From Oceanidesulfovibrio indonesiensis (GTDB lineage: Bacteria; Desulfobacterota; Desulfovibrionia; Desulfovibrionales; Desulfovibrionaceae): a stretch of DNA of 64,000 nucleotides. The stretch is taken from contig NZ_QMIE01000006.1 in NCBI RefSeq assembly GCF_007625075.1, forward strand, positions 1 through 64,000, given 5' to 3'. The notes beneath the pieces are model-generated. The model did not search any database, was not told the DNA's origin, and was given only the letters and a program-made list of their open reading frames with translations. Of the stretch, positions 18,668 through 29,808 are shown piece after piece; positions within the stretch are counted from its first letter, which is position 1, and every line of letters starts with the position of its first letter. The position numbers and the translations under genes were made by a program.

Positions 18668-19690
18668 GTGCCCAGACGACTCACAGTCGCGCTCCTCGTC
18701 GTCCTGTTCCTGTACTTGACGCTGTACACGTGGAACCTGCGCACGGGCTATCTGGACAAGCTCTCCACCACGACGGGCCTTTCCTTCATCGGCTTTGTCC
18801 TCAAGCCTGCGGACTGGGTCCAGGATACGGCGTCCGATCTCTGGTACCAGTACATATATCTGGTGGATGTCCAGAAGGAGAACACGCAGCTCAAGAGCCA
18901 GTTCCGGTCGCTCAATCTGGAGTTGGCGCGACGTCGCGAAGAGGCTTCGGAGCTCGAACGGCTCCGCAAACTCCTCCAGTTCGACGCGCCTCCGGCATGG
19001 CGGGTGGAGGGCTCGCGCGTGCTCAGCCGCAGGGTTGGTCCTTATGCGGTGCTGGAAACCCTTGTGATCGACAAGGGGGCGCGGTCCGGTCTGGAAAACG
19101 ACATGCCGGCCGTAACCGACACCGGCGTGGTGGGTCGGGTTTTCCGGGTCGCCCCTTTGAGCAGCCAGGTTCTTCTGGTCACGGACCCCAACTGCCGCAT
19201 CGCCGTGCTCGGCCAGGAGAGCCGGACCTCGGGCATCGTCATCGGGCAGGGCGCCAACAAACCCCTCAGCGTAGCGTATGTACCTCTCAACGCGGCATTG
19301 TACGAAGGTGAAATTCTCGTGACCTCCGGCTTTGCCGGGTTGTATCCCAAAGGATTGCCCGTAGCGCGGGTGAAGACCATCCGGCGGTCGGATATTTCCC
19401 TTTTCCAGGAGGTCGTTGCCGAGCCCTTGGTGGATCCGCGCGCTCTCGAGGAAGTCCTGCTGCTCGATGTCGTGGACGATGCCGATGCCCCGGAGGCCCC
19501 TACAGGCAACGCCTCGCGCGACATCATGCTCGATGTGGATGCGCTGGTGGACCAGCTCATGAGCAAAAACGCCACCAGCGGACTCCCGCACGAACTTCAG
19601 CCCGAAGCTGGAGCGGACGACCGGACCGGCTCTGCGCCATCGCCTGGAGACGCGATGGAAACAGAAACCACGGGAAGAGCGACCCAGTAG
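18668..19690 (+). CDS. mreC: Rod shape-determining protein MreC
   Basis: A 340-residue bitopic membrane protein of the elongasome. An N-terminal transmembrane segment (about 6-24) is followed by a coiled coil (about 70-105, rich in Leu/Arg/Glu) and the double beta-barrel MreC domain with SRRVGPYAVLETLVIDKGA and later TSGFAGLYPKGLPVARV. A disordered tail of about 80 acidic residues extends past the family core. The start is GTG 18668, directly after the mreB stop. Confidence 0.92.
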   Translation: MPRRLTVALLVVLFLYLTLYTWNLRTGYLDKLSTTTGLSFIGFVLKPADWVQDTASDLWYQYIYLVDVQKENTQLKSQFRSLNLELARRREEASELERLRKLLQFDAPPAWRVEGSRVLSRRVGPYAVLETLVIDKGARSGLENDMPAVTDTGVVGRVFRVAPLSSQVLLVTDPNCRIAVLGQESRTSGIVIGQGANKPLSVAYVPLNAALYEGEILVTSGFAGLYPKGLPVARVKTIRRSDISLFQEVVAEPLVDPRALEEVLLLDVVDDADAPEAPTGNASRDIMLDVDALVDQLMSKNATSGLPHELQPEAGADDRTGSAPSPGDAMETETTGRATQ

Positions 19691-20191
19691 TTGAATACGA
19701 AACGCAATACGCAACCGATGAACATTCGCAACATACTGTGGTGGTTCAGCTTTACGGTGCTGGCCTTGTTGGGGCAAATGTTTTTCCCAGGGGTGGATCT
19801 GCTTGTTGCCGGGCTCATCGTCTCCATGCAGGAAGAGCGGAAAAGGCAGAGCATCATTCTCGGCGTCGCTTTTCTGCTCATCCAGGAAGGGGCGGGGAGC
19901 CTCGCATTTGGCGCCGGGCTGGCATGGTACGGCATGGCGGTCATTCTGTTTATCGGCGGTCGATGGCTTTTCGAAGCCCGCAACATCATGTTCATGGTTA
20001 TCCTGGGCGCTGCTTTGGGCGTATGGCGGTTTGTGCTTGTCTCCATGCTTACGGCCTTGCAGGAGTATACATTCTCCCAGGAGTTGATTTTCTGGGAATG
20101 TGTGCACCAGGCCCTGACCTTCCCTCTGATGTGGTCGCTCACCGCAGCACTGAGGCCGCGCAAGCAGGAAAGTAATGCCTATTCGGTCTGA
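19691..20191 (+). CDS. mreD: MreD-like rod shape membrane protein
   Basis: A 166-residue polytopic membrane protein with about five hydrophobic segments, located exactly where mreD is expected between mreC and mrdA. Sequence conservation in MreD is low, so the name rests mainly on size, topology and position. The frame starts at TTG 19691, abutting the mreC stop, with GGAAGAG upstream; ATG 19721 is an alternative start closer to the first membrane segment. Its 3' end overlaps mrdA by 17 bases. Confidence 0.75.
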   Translation: MNTKRNTQPMNIRNILWWFSFTVLALLGQMFFPGVDLLVAGLIVSMQEERKRQSIILGVAFLLIQEGAGSLAFGAGLAWYGMAVILFIGGRWLFEARNIMFMVILGAALGVWRFVLVSMLTALQEYTFSQELIFWECVHQALTFPLMWSLTAALRPRKQESNAYSV

Positions 20192-21983
20192 ATCGTCGCA
20201 GGATAGTCACCCCGCTCCCAAACTGGGACTGATTTTGATCCAGGTGCTCATCCTGGCGCTGTTCTTCGCGTTCGGCCTGCGGTTCTGGTATCTTCAGGTG
20301 CACAAGGGTGAGGACTTCGAAGCCAAGGCGCGTCAGAACCAACTGCGCGAAGAAGAAGTTTATGCTCCGCGGGGGAGGATTCTAGACCGTTCCGGAGAAC
20401 TGCTTGCCGTCAACCAGCCGGCGTATGCGCTTGCCATAGTGCGCGAGGACGTGGAGGACGAGGAAGCCACCCTGCGCAAAGTCGCCGAATGGACGAGCAT
20501 ACCCTACGAGCAACTTTCCGAAAGACTGGAAGCTGGCCGGAAGAAAATCAAGCCCTTCGATCGCCTGATCCTCGTGCCTGACATCGAGTTCGAGCTGTTG
20601 TCCCTCATCGAGTCGAACAAGGTCTACTGGCCGGGGCTCGAAATAGTCATCCGGCCCAGGCGCGTGTATCGACAGGGTCCTTTGCTGGCCCATGTGCTGG
20701 GTTATGTGGCGGAAGCCAACGAGAAGGAGCTTAAGGAGCGCCCTGAGTTGTCCATGGGCGACATGGTCGGCAAGCAGGGTCTGGAGTACATGATCGAGGA
20801 CACCCTGCGCGGTGACAAAGGGCTCAAACGTGTGGAGGTGGACGCTACCGGGCGACGGCTCAAGGAGTTCATGATCGAGCAGCCGGTGGCCGGGCAGTCC
20901 GTGGCCCTCTCCATAGACCTGCCACTCCAGGAGAAAGCGTTTTCACTGCTTGAGGGCCAAGCCGGCGGCATCGTGGTGCTCGACCCGGATACGGGCAAGG
21001 TTCTCTCCCTGGTCACCCAGCCTTCGTACGACAATAACGCCTTTGCCGCGGGGCTGACCAAAACCCAATGGAACGCATTGCGCTCCCATCCGCGCAATCC
21101 ATTGCAGAATCGCGTCATACAATCCGTATATCCGCCAGGTTCCGTGTGGAAACTGCTCGTGGCCGGATGCGCCCTGCACGAAGGCATGCTGGACCCCAAG
21201 GCCACGACCTTCTGCAGCGGCTCGTATCGTCTCGGGCGGCGCGTGTTTCGGTGTTGGAAGAAGGGCGGGCACGGGCACGTCGACCTGATGAAGGGACTTG
21301 TGGATTCCTGCGACGTCTACTTCTATCAGCTCGGCGAACGGCTCGGGGTGGACCGCATCAGCGAGTACGCTTTCGCCTGCGGCTTCGGCAACCCCACGGG
21401 TATCGCTCTGCCGCACGAGAAGGGCGGTCTCGTGCCCACACGGGCGTGGAAGCGCGAACGCTTCAACGAGCCCTGGCATGGTGGTGAGAACCTCAACCTC
21501 GCCATTGGACAGGGGTTCACCCTGGCCCACCCGCTCCAGGTCGCCCGCTTTGTGGCTGCGTTGCTCAACGGCGGGGTCCTGTACCGCCCTTCATTGCTGC
21601 TGGATGAAGAGCCTGAGGCGCAAGGCGAGATCCCGTTGAGCGAAGCGCACCGAAAGCTCATTCTGGAATCCATGATCAAAACCGTGGAAGACGGCACCGC
21701 GCGTCGCATCAAGCGTCCGGACGCCGTGCTTGGCGGGAAGACGGGAACGGCTCAGGTCGTTCGCCTGGGTACGGAACGGCTGGATGCCGAGGATATACCA
21801 TATAAACATCGCGACCATGCCTGGATGGCCAGTTGGGGCCAAAAGGGTGATCAACGGTACGTCGTGGTGTGCATGGTGGAGCACGGCGGTGGCGGTGGCT
21901 CCACAGCCGGTCCCATAGTGCGCGAGATATTCAGGCATCTCTTCGGCGAGCCCGAAGAAAAGGTGGCCGGGAGCGGCAACTGA
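20175..21983 (+). CDS. mrdA: Penicillin-binding protein 2 (elongation transpeptidase)
   Basis: A 602-residue class B PBP that cross-links peptidoglycan in the side wall with RodA. It has an N-terminal membrane anchor (about 17-38), a pedestal region with VYAPRGRILDRSGELLAVNQ, and a transpeptidase domain with PPGSVWK (catalytic Ser near 323), SCDVYFYQLG (second motif) and GGKTGTAQ near 520. Length and motif order are normal. Its start lies inside the end of mreD, which implies translational coupling. Confidence 0.95.
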   Translation: MPIRSESSQDSHPAPKLGLILIQVLILALFFAFGLRFWYLQVHKGEDFEAKARQNQLREEEVYAPRGRILDRSGELLAVNQPAYALAIVREDVEDEEATLRKVAEWTSIPYEQLSERLEAGRKKIKPFDRLILVPDIEFELLSLIESNKVYWPGLEIVIRPRRVYRQGPLLAHVLGYVAEANEKELKERPELSMGDMVGKQGLEYMIEDTLRGDKGLKRVEVDATGRRLKEFMIEQPVAGQSVALSIDLPLQEKAFSLLEGQAGGIVVLDPDTGKVLSLVTQPSYDNNAFAAGLTKTQWNALRSHPRNPLQNRVIQSVYPPGSVWKLLVAGCALHEGMLDPKATTFCSGSYRLGRRVFRCWKKGGHGHVDLMKGLVDSCDVYFYQLGERLGVDRISEYAFACGFGNPTGIALPHEKGGLVPTRAWKRERFNEPWHGGENLNLAIGQGFTLAHPLQVARFVAALLNGGVLYRPSLLLDEEPEAQGEIPLSEAHRKLILESMIKTVEDGTARRIKRPDAVLGGKTGTAQVVRLGTERLDAEDIPYKHRDHAWMASWGQKGDQRYVVVCMVEHGGGGGSTAGPIVREIFRHLFGEPEEKVAGSGN

Positions 21984-21997
21984 GGATCGCAGTGTCC

Positions 21998-23155
21998 ATG
22001 TCCATAGACAGACGAGTCATAAAGTATCTGAACTGGCCGCTACTGGGGCTTACCGTGGCGCTTTTCGTCGTCGGCGCGGTGAACCTCTATTCGGCCAGCG
22101 CCGTCAGGCTCGAAGACGGCATAGCGCTCGCGCCATACTTCGAAAAACAGCTCGTCTGGGGTCTCGTTGGTCTGGCCGGCATGGTCGTGTTCATGTTGTT
22201 CGATTACACCAGGTTCCATGCTCTGGCCTGGCCGCTGTTCTTTCTCACACTGCTCTTGCTGGCCGCCGTCCCGGTATTCGGTTCGACTGTGTACGGCGCA
22301 AAACGATGGCTCGACCTGGGGCCGTTCAGCTTCCAGCCCAGTGAGGTGGCGAAGATAACCATCCTTGTCGTTGGCGCTCGGCTTCTGTCGCGTAAACCGG
22401 AAAAGCTCGGCTGGGGCGAGTTTTTATTCATAGTTTTCGTCGGTATGCTGCCGGCTGCTCTCGTCGTCATCCAGCCCGATCTGGGATCTTCGCTGAACCT
22501 GCTCTTGCTATTGGCGGGCATCATCCTGTACAGAGGCCTCAAAGGTCGAGTGCTCAAAGTACTTGCTATCATTGTACCTGCGGTGCTGCCGCTGGGGTGG
22601 TTCTTTCTCCACGACTATCAGAAACGACGAATTCTGACGTTTCTCGACCCCACAAACGATCCGTTGGGAGCCGGCTATCATATTATTCAGTCGCAGATAG
22701 CCATTGGCTCCGGGCGACTCTGGGGCAAAGGCTTTCTGCAGGGCACGCAGAGCCAACTGCGTTTTCTGCCTGAAAAGCACACGGATTTTGCGGTGGCCGT
22801 GTTCGGCGAGGAATGGGGATTCGTGGGATGCCTTCTCCTGTTGTCCTTGTTTGCAATGTTTCTGATGAGCATATTCTCGACCGCGCGCGACGCCCGAGAT
22901 CGATTCGGCAGCTTTTTGGCGGCCGGGGTGTTCTTTTACTTTTTCTGGCAGATCCTGATCAATATGGGGATGGTGCTGGGCCTGATGCCCGTGGTGGGTA
23001 TCCCACTGCCGTTCATGAGTTACGGCGGCAGCACCACCCTTGTGAATTTTTGTCTTATCGGACTCGTGCAGAACGTCTCCATGCGGCGGCATACGTTTCG
23101 CCATAACAGATCGTTGCAGTTCAGGGGCGAGGCGGCGTACGCTTCGAAGAAATGA
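21998..23155 (+). CDS. rodA: Rod shape-determining peptidoglycan glycosyltransferase RodA
   Basis: A 385-residue SEDS-family membrane enzyme that polymerises lipid II together with PBP2. About ten hydrophobic segments are seen, and the C-terminal signature GLMPVVGIPLPFMSYGGST is diagnostic of RodA/FtsW. The start is set at ATG 21998; GTG 21992 in the same frame is equally possible because AGGA lies 5 bases upstream of it. Genetic partnership with mrdA just upstream favours RodA over FtsW. Confidence 0.93.
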   Translation: MSIDRRVIKYLNWPLLGLTVALFVVGAVNLYSASAVRLEDGIALAPYFEKQLVWGLVGLAGMVVFMLFDYTRFHALAWPLFFLTLLLLAAVPVFGSTVYGAKRWLDLGPFSFQPSEVAKITILVVGARLLSRKPEKLGWGEFLFIVFVGMLPAALVVIQPDLGSSLNLLLLLAGIILYRGLKGRVLKVLAIIVPAVLPLGWFFLHDYQKRRILTFLDPTNDPLGAGYHIIQSQIAIGSGRLWGKGFLQGTQSQLRFLPEKHTDFAVAVFGEEWGFVGCLLLLSLFAMFLMSIFSTARDARDRFGSFLAAGVFFYFFWQILINMGMVLGLMPVVGIPLPFMSYGGSTTLVNFCLIGLVQNVSMRRHTFRHNRSLQFRGEAAYASKK

Positions 23156-23198
23156 CAACACGCAGGCGCCCTGAACACGGCGCGAGGGAGTAAGAACC

Positions 23199-23636
23199 AT
23201 GGCCAAAGACGAGATCAATGCCTTTCTCGGCAGCGGCACCGCTTATGAGGGGAAGCTGAATTTTCAGGGATCCGTCCGCGTGGACGGTTCATTCACCGGA
23301 GAGATCCAGTCCGAAGGCACGCTGATAGTGGGCAAGGACGCCAGGGTCCAGGGCAAAGTCTGGGTCGGCCAGCTTATAATGTCTGGCCACTTCCAGGGTG
23401 AGATCCTCGCTTCCAAGAAAGTGGTCCTGCACAAAACAGCGAATCTCCTGGGTAGTTTGAACACGCCGGTGCTGGTTATAGAGGAAGGCGCCGTGATGGA
23501 AGGGCAGGTGAGCATGGGCACAGCCGATTCAGGCAAGTCGAAATCCAGGTCCGAACTCAAAGCTGTGAGTTCCATGTCCAAGACATCGGAGCCGGAAAGT
23601 CCCAAGGACGCCAAAGAGTCTGCGGGCAAAGCGTAG
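23199..23636 (+). CDS. Bactofilin
   Basis: A 145-residue cytoskeletal protein forming a right-handed beta-helix that polymerises without nucleotide. The core (about 10-110) shows short repeated strands with hydrophobic-Gly spacing (VRVDGSFTGEIQSEGTLIVG, ARVQGKVWVG, GHFQGEILASKKV), flanked by a polar tail rich in Ser/Lys/Glu. Its position at the end of the elongation cluster suggests a scaffold role in cell-wall synthesis. A very strong hairpin follows and separates it from the ATP synthase operon. Confidence 0.92.
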   Translation: MAKDEINAFLGSGTAYEGKLNFQGSVRVDGSFTGEIQSEGTLIVGKDARVQGKVWVGQLIMSGHFQGEILASKKVVLHKTANLLGSLNTPVLVIEEGAVMEGQVSMGTADSGKSKSRSELKAVSSMSKTSEPESPKDAKESAGKA

Positions 23637-23656
23637 CGACAAGTTGCGAAAATGAC

Positions 23657-23690
23657 GAGGCCCCGCGCCGGAAACGGCGCGGGGCCTCGG
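23657..23690 (+). terminator. Very stable hairpin after bactofilin
   Basis: A perfect 15-base stem (CGAGGCCCCGCGCCG) closed by a GAAA tetraloop. The stem is symmetric, so it could act in both directions; the U-tract is short (GTTCTTC). Confidence 0.8.
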
Positions 23691-23722
23691 TTCTTCAGGC
23701 CCTCGACTCAAAAAAATGCCTT

Positions 23723-23751
23723 TGACACGCAGGGGTAAATTGGTTAAGCCG
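23723..23751 (+). promoter_or_regulatory. Candidate promoter of the ATP synthase operon
   Basis: A perfect TTGACA (23723-23728) is followed at 16-17 bases by TTAAGC/TAAGCC, a weak -10. It lies about 60 bases before atpF' and after the bactofilin terminator. Confidence 0.35.
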
Positions 23752-23810
23752 CAGTGACTTTGATCTAAAATTCACAATAACCCGCCAGCCGCAAGTCCGA
23801 GGGGAGCACT

Positions 23811-24227
23811 ATGATCGATCTTGACATTACTGTAGTTGTTCAGCTCATCAACTTTCTCATTACGCTGGTCGTGCTGAACTATCTTCTCGTGAAGCCCATC
23901 CGCGCCAAGATGAAGGAGCGCGCGGACTCGATCGACGCCATGACCGCCGAGGTCGAGAAGTTCAATGAGCAGGCGGAAAATAAGCTGCAGAATTACGAAG
24001 AAGCGCTCGCCGAGGCGCGCAAGGCCGGCACTGGCGAGCGCATCAAGATGAAGGAGGCGGGGGAGGCCGAGCAGGACAGCATTCTCGCTGCTGCACAGGA
24101 GACCGCGCAGGACGACCTGACCAAGGCGCGCAGCGAGATCGAGAGTCAGACCAAGGTCGCTCTCGAAAAGCTTCGGTCCCAAGTGGACGCTATGGCCGCG
24201 AAGGCTGCTGACAAGGTTCTGGGATAA
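23811..24227 (+). CDS. atpF': ATP synthase subunit b' (peripheral stalk)
   Basis: A 138-residue stalk subunit with one N-terminal membrane helix (about 8-28, VVVQLINFLITLVVLNYLLV) and a long charged coiled coil. Two b-type genes in tandem (this and the next) imply a b/b' heterodimeric stalk, seen in photosynthetic bacteria and also in Desulfovibrionales. First gene of the atpF'-F-H-A-G-D-C cluster. The a and c subunit genes are not in this window and must lie elsewhere. Confidence 0.9.
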   Translation: MIDLDITVVVQLINFLITLVVLNYLLVKPIRAKMKERADSIDAMTAEVEKFNEQAENKLQNYEEALAEARKAGTGERIKMKEAGEAEQDSILAAAQETAQDDLTKARSEIESQTKVALEKLRSQVDAMAAKAADKVLG

Positions 24228-24241
24228 AGGAGGACGGTGCG

Positions 24242-24823
24242 TTGAAACGAATCATTCGGATTACGGTCACAGCCCTTGGTCTTCTCGCGTTCGCGGGAGT
24301 CGCCATCGCGGCTGAACAGACGGGGCACGGCGGTGCCGAGCATCACTACGACTGGACGAACTTCCTGCTGCGCATCGCGAACTTCGTCATCGTCGCGGGT
24401 ATTATCTGGTACTTCGCTGGCGGCAAGATCAAAGACTACCTCAAGACCCGCCGCTACAACATTGAAAACGAGCTCGCCGAACTCGACCAGCGCAAAAAGG
24501 ACGCGGACAAGCGTCTGAAGGACGTCGAGATGGGCATCGCGAACATGGAGCAGGAGCGCGAGAAGATCCTGGACGACTACCGTGCCCAGGGCGAAGCGCT
24601 CAAGGCGTCCATCATCGAGCATGCCGAGAAGTCGGCGCAGCAGATAAGAGACATGGCCAAAGCGACTGCGGAGACCGAGTCGCGCATGGCTGTGGAGTCC
24701 ATCCGCGAGCAGCTTGCCGACATGGTCGCCGAGGCCACGCAGAAGGTGCTCGAGGAGCGGTTGACCAAGGAAGAGCATCAGAAGCTCATCGATAAATACT
24801 TAACAAAGGTGGTGCTCAATTGA
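24242..24823 (+). CDS. atpF: ATP synthase subunit b (peripheral stalk)
   Basis: A 193-residue stalk subunit. A Leu/Ala-rich N-terminal segment ending in AIAA (residues 1-22) looks like a signal peptide or first helix, then HHYDWTNFLLRIANFVIVAGIIWYF forms the membrane helix, followed by a long coiled coil. The extra N-terminal hydrophobic stretch is a feature of this lineage. Start TTG 24242 with AAAGGAGGA upstream. Its stop overlaps the TTG start of atpH. Confidence 0.9.
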   Translation: MKRIIRITVTALGLLAFAGVAIAAEQTGHGGAEHHYDWTNFLLRIANFVIVAGIIWYFAGGKIKDYLKTRRYNIENELAELDQRKKDADKRLKDVEMGIANMEQEREKILDDYRAQGEALKASIIEHAEKSAQQIRDMAKATAETESRMAVESIREQLADMVAEATQKVLEERLTKEEHQKLIDKYLTKVVLN

Positions 24824-25371
24824 TCGGCAACGTCGTCGCGCGCAGATACGCCCGGGCCATCTTCGCTCTGGGCAAGCAGAAAGGTGTCGAGGAGCTCGAG
24901 CGCTACGGTAAGGATCTCGCTGCCGTTGCCGGAGCGCTGAAGGCGAGTCCTGAGCTCCTGCGAGTGTTCAAGAACCCGCTCTTCGGCGTCGAGGAGAAAA
25001 AGGCTGTGCTGGTCAAGCTCCTCGAAAAGGCCGGGGCCTCCCCTGTGGCGAGCAACTTCATGAAGCTCCTCGCCGACAAGGAGCGCCTGGGTGTGCTGCC
25101 GGAAATTGAAGCTCACTACGCCGACCTCCTCGACGCGGAGAAAGGCGTCATCCGTGGCGAGCTGCTTACGGCCGTCAAGCTCAACGCGGCCAAGCAGAAA
25201 GAGGTCAAGGCTTCGCTCGAAAAGCAAGCCGGCAAGGAACTCATCCTGGAGTTCGCAACCGATCCCGAGATTCTGGGAGGGGTCGTGCTCAAGGTCGGGG
25301 ACCGCGTTCTCGATGCGAGCATCCGGGCTCAGCTGGAGATGCTGAAGGAAAACATCAAGAGGGGTGAATAG
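24820..25371 (+). CDS. atpH: ATP synthase subunit delta
   Basis: A 183-residue F1 subunit (OSCP homologue) that joins the alpha/beta ring to the peripheral stalk. Family patterns include [17 protein letters not shown] at the N-terminus and the conserved C-terminal [25 protein letters not shown]. It starts at TTG 24820, overlapping the atpF stop by four bases, a clear case of translational coupling. Confidence 0.93.
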   Translation: MIGNVVARRYARAIFALGKQKGVEELERYGKDLAAVAGALKASPELLRVFKNPLFGVEEKKAVLVKLLEKAGASPVASNFMKLLADKERLGVLPEIEAHYADLLDAEKGVIRGELLTAVKLNAAKQKEVKASLEKQAGKELILEFATDPEILGGVVLKVGDRVLDASIRAQLEMLKENIKRGE

Positions 25372-25375
25372 GGTC

Positions 25376-26884
25376 ATGCAGATCAAAGCCGAAGAGATCA
25401 GCCAGATTATTGAGGAGCAGATCCAAAATTACGAGCAGAAAGTGGAGATGAGCGAAACCGGTACCGTGCTGTACGTCGGTGACGGTATCGCTCGTGTCTA
25501 CGGTGTCCAGAACGCAATGGCCATGGAACTCCTCGAGTTCCCCGGCGGTCTGATGGGCATGGTGCTGAACCTTGAAGAAGACAACGTCGGTGTCGCCCTG
25601 CTCGGCGAAGACACCGGCATCAAGGAAGGCGATCCTGTCAAGCGCACCGGCCAGGTGTTCTCCGTGCCGGTCGGCGATGCGGTCATGGGCCGCGTCATCA
25701 ACCCGCTCGGTCAGCCCATCGACGGTCTCGGACCCATCGAGGCCAGCGACAACCGCCCGGTGGAGCTCAAGGCGCCCGGCATCGTTCAGCGTAAATCGGT
25801 CCACGAGCCCTGCTACACTGGTCTCAAGGCTGTCGACGCCATGACGCCCATCGGCCGCGGCCAGCGCGAGCTCATCATCGGCGACCGTCAGGTCGGCAAG
25901 ACCGCGATCGGCATCGACGCCATCCTGGCGCAGAAGAACTCCGATGTGCACTGCTTCTACATCGCGGTCGGCCAGAAAAAGGCTTCGGTCGCCCTCGTCG
26001 CGGACATCCTCCGCCGCGAAGGCGCCCTGGAGTACACCACCATTATCTCGGCTACCGCTTCCGAACCGGCGCCGCTGCAGTTCATCGCCCCTTACTCCGG
26101 CGCTACCATGGCGGAGTTTTACCGCGATAACGGCAAGCATGCCCTGATCGTCTACGATGACCTGTCCAAGCAGGCTGTCGCCTACCGCCAGATGTCTCTG
26201 CTGCTTCGCCGTCCTCCGGGACGCGAGGCCTTCCCCGGCGACGTTTTCTATCTCCACTCCCGTCTGCTGGAACGCGCTGCCAAGCTGGCCGACTCCCAGG
26301 GCGCAGGCTCCCTGACCGCGCTGCCCATCATCGAGACCCAGGCCGGCGACGTGTCCGCGTACATCCCGACCAACGTTATCTCGATTACGGACGGCCAGGT
26401 GTACCTGGAGCCCAACCTCTTCAACGCTGGTGTTCGGCCCGCCATCAACGTCGGCCTTTCGGTCAGCCGAGTCGGCGGCGCGGCGCAGGTCAAGGCCATG
26501 AAGCAGGTCGCCGGCACCCTCCGTCTGGACCTCGCCCAGTACCGCGAACTCGCTGCCTTCGCGCAGTTCGGCTCCGACCTGGACAAGGCCACCCAGGCCA
26601 AGCTGAACCGCGGCGCCCGCATGGTCGAACTGCTCAAGCAGGATCAATACCAGCCGCTGCCCGTCGAGGAGCAGGTTTCTTCGCTTTACGCTGGTACTCG
26701 CGGCTACATGGACGAGGTTCCGCTGGAAGCCGTCCGCAAGTTCGAAGCAGAGTTCCTCGACTTCATGCGCAACGCCAAGGCCGACATTCTTACGGACATC
26801 CGCGAGAAGCAGGCCCTGGACGACGACCTGGAAAACCGACTGAAGGCCGCGATCGAAGAGTTCCAAAAAGGCTTTTCCGCCTAA
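25376..26884 (+). CDS. atpA: ATP synthase subunit alpha
   Basis: A 502-residue regulatory F1 subunit. The Walker A motif [13 protein letters not shown] lies near 168-180 and the [17 protein letters not shown] segment near 365 is fully conserved. I use ATG 25376 ([11 protein letters not shown]), which is the usual N-terminus; a GTG at 25364 is in frame but lies inside the atpH end. Length is typical. atpG begins 13 bases after its stop. Confidence 0.97.
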   Translation: MQIKAEEISQIIEEQIQNYEQKVEMSETGTVLYVGDGIARVYGVQNAMAMELLEFPGGLMGMVLNLEEDNVGVALLGEDTGIKEGDPVKRTGQVFSVPVGDAVMGRVINPLGQPIDGLGPIEASDNRPVELKAPGIVQRKSVHEPCYTGLKAVDAMTPIGRGQRELIIGDRQVGKTAIGIDAILAQKNSDVHCFYIAVGQKKASVALVADILRREGALEYTTIISATASEPAPLQFIAPYSGATMAEFYRDNGKHALIVYDDLSKQAVAYRQMSLLLRRPPGREAFPGDVFYLHSRLLERAAKLADSQGAGSLTALPIIETQAGDVSAYIPTNVISITDGQVYLEPNLFNAGVRPAINVGLSVSRVGGAAQVKAMKQVAGTLRLDLAQYRELAAFAQFGSDLDKATQAKLNRGARMVELLKQDQYQPLPVEEQVSSLYAGTRGYMDEVPLEAVRKFEAEFLDFMRNAKADILTDIREKQALDDDLENRLKAAIEEFQKGFSA

Positions 26885-26897
26885 GGGGGAATGATCG

Positions 26898-27785
26898 ATG
26901 GCATCCTTACGGGACATCCAGAACAAAATATCTGCGGTCAAAAAGACCAAGCAGATAACGAAGGCCATGAACATGGTGGCCTCCGCCAAGCTGCGCAAAG
27001 CGCAGCAGAGCATCGAACGGTTCCGCCCCTACGCGGACAAGTTCTACGAGATGCTCGGCGATATGGCCTCCAAGGTGGACGAGACCGCCCACCCGCTGCT
27101 CGCCAGGCGCGACGAGATCAAAAAGGTCGGCATTATCGTAATGACCTCGGACCGCGGCCTGTGCGGCAGTTTCAACGCGAACCAGAACAAGGCAGCCATG
27201 CGGCTCGCCGAGGAGAAAGAGGCCGAAGGCAAAGAAGTCGTCTTCTACACCGTCGGTAAAAAAGCGCGCGATCGTGTCCGTAAAACCAAGTACGAGAGCG
27301 CCGCCGAATATGCCGATCAGATGACCTCCTTCGACTTCTCCTTCGCCAACACCGTCGCTACCGAGGTCATTGAGGCCTACCTGAGCGGCGCTCTGGACGA
27401 AGTGGTCATGATCTTCGGTGAGTTCATCTCCATTGCGCGGCAGCGGCCCCATGTCCTGCCCATTCTCCCCATTCAGCCCGCAGAGGCAGGCGCTGAGGAG
27501 AAGGATACATCTGTCGGCGGCGGTACCGAGTACATCTATGAGCCGGACGTCGAAGGTCTGCTCGCAGAATTGCTGCCCCGCTTCATCAAGGTCATGGTTT
27601 ACCGCGGCATGCTGGACACTTCCGCGTCCGAGCATGCGGCACGTATGGCAGCCATGGATAACGCCACCAAGGCTTGCGACGATATGGTTGGAAACTTGAC
27701 CCTCGTATACAACAAGACACGCCAGGCGACGATCACCACAGAATTGATGGATATCGTCGGCGGAGCCGAGGCGCTCAAAGGATAA
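26898..27785 (+). CDS. atpG: ATP synthase subunit gamma
   Basis: A 295-residue central shaft subunit. The conserved N-terminal helix SLRDIQNKISAVKKTKQITKAMNMV, the TSDRGLCGSFN motif near 80, and the C-terminal helix with RMAAMDNATKACDDM and ELMDIVGGAEAL are all present. Length is normal. A ribosome site GGGGGAA precedes ATG 26898. atpD follows after 18 bases. Confidence 0.96.
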   Translation: MASLRDIQNKISAVKKTKQITKAMNMVASAKLRKAQQSIERFRPYADKFYEMLGDMASKVDETAHPLLARRDEIKKVGIIVMTSDRGLCGSFNANQNKAAMRLAEEKEAEGKEVVFYTVGKKARDRVRKTKYESAAEYADQMTSFDFSFANTVATEVIEAYLSGALDEVVMIFGEFISIARQRPHVLPILPIQPAEAGAEEKDTSVGGGTEYIYEPDVEGLLAELLPRFIKVMVYRGMLDTSASEHAARMAAMDNATKACDDMVGNLTLVYNKTRQATITTELMDIVGGAEALKG

Positions 27786-29219
<1,434 letters not shown>

Positions 29220-29237
29220 TAGACCGGGGAGACCACC

Positions 29238-29645
29238 ATGGAAAAGTCCCTGCAGTTGGAAATAGTCACCCCCGACAAGCTCGTATTGAGCGAGGCGGTG
29301 GATTATGTCGGAGCTCCCGGCCAGCAAGGCGAGTTCGGTGTTCTGCCGAACCATATTCCCTTCCTGTCCGCGCTGAGCGTCGGCAACTTGTATTACAAGA
29401 AGGACGGCAAGACGAGCTACGTGTTCGTCGCCGGCGGATTCGCCGATGTCACCTCCAACAAGGTCACCATCCTCGCGGAAGCTGCGGAAAAAGCCGAGGA
29501 GATCGACATCGAGCGTGCACGCAAGGCCAAGGAGCGCGCTGAAGCGCGTATGGCCAAGGCAGAAGATCAGGTCGCCTACGCGCGCGCCCAGGCCGCACTC
29601 CAGCGGGCCCTCATTCGCATGCGTGCAGCCGGCGTCTCTTCCTAA
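29238..29645 (+). CDS. atpC: ATP synthase subunit epsilon
   Basis: A 135-residue F1 subunit with the N-terminal beta-sandwich ([38 protein letters not shown]) and a C-terminal two-helix arm (about 90-135) that can inhibit the enzyme. Last gene of the operon; a strong terminator follows 25 bases after the stop. Confidence 0.96.
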   Translation: MEKSLQLEIVTPDKLVLSEAVDYVGAPGQQGEFGVLPNHIPFLSALSVGNLYYKKDGKTSYVFVAGGFADVTSNKVTILAEAAEKAEEIDIERARKAKERAEARMAKAEDQVAYARAQAALQRALIRMRAAGVSS

Positions 29646-29669
29646 GCGCTGTCCGTTTATTACAAAGAA

Positions 29670-29702
29670 GGGCAGGCCGCATCCGTGCGGCCTGCCCTTT
29701 TT
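29670..29702 (+). terminator. Intrinsic terminator of the ATP synthase operon
   Basis: A perfect 11-base stem (GGGCAGGCCGC with its complement at 29687-29697), a 6-base loop and a T-run. Confidence 0.92.
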
Positions 29703-29808
29703 CATGTAATCATCTTGTCAGTTTCACACTCTTGTTGATCGCTTGTGGAAAAGGTACAGACATCGCAACCTGATCAACGATATGCTTTACACCAGACGGG
29801 GGCATCGT

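Noticed and set aside
25355-27013. A 552-codon minus-strand frame opposite atpA
   Set aside because: Shadow of atpA for the same reason, and without a ribosome site or recognisable domain.
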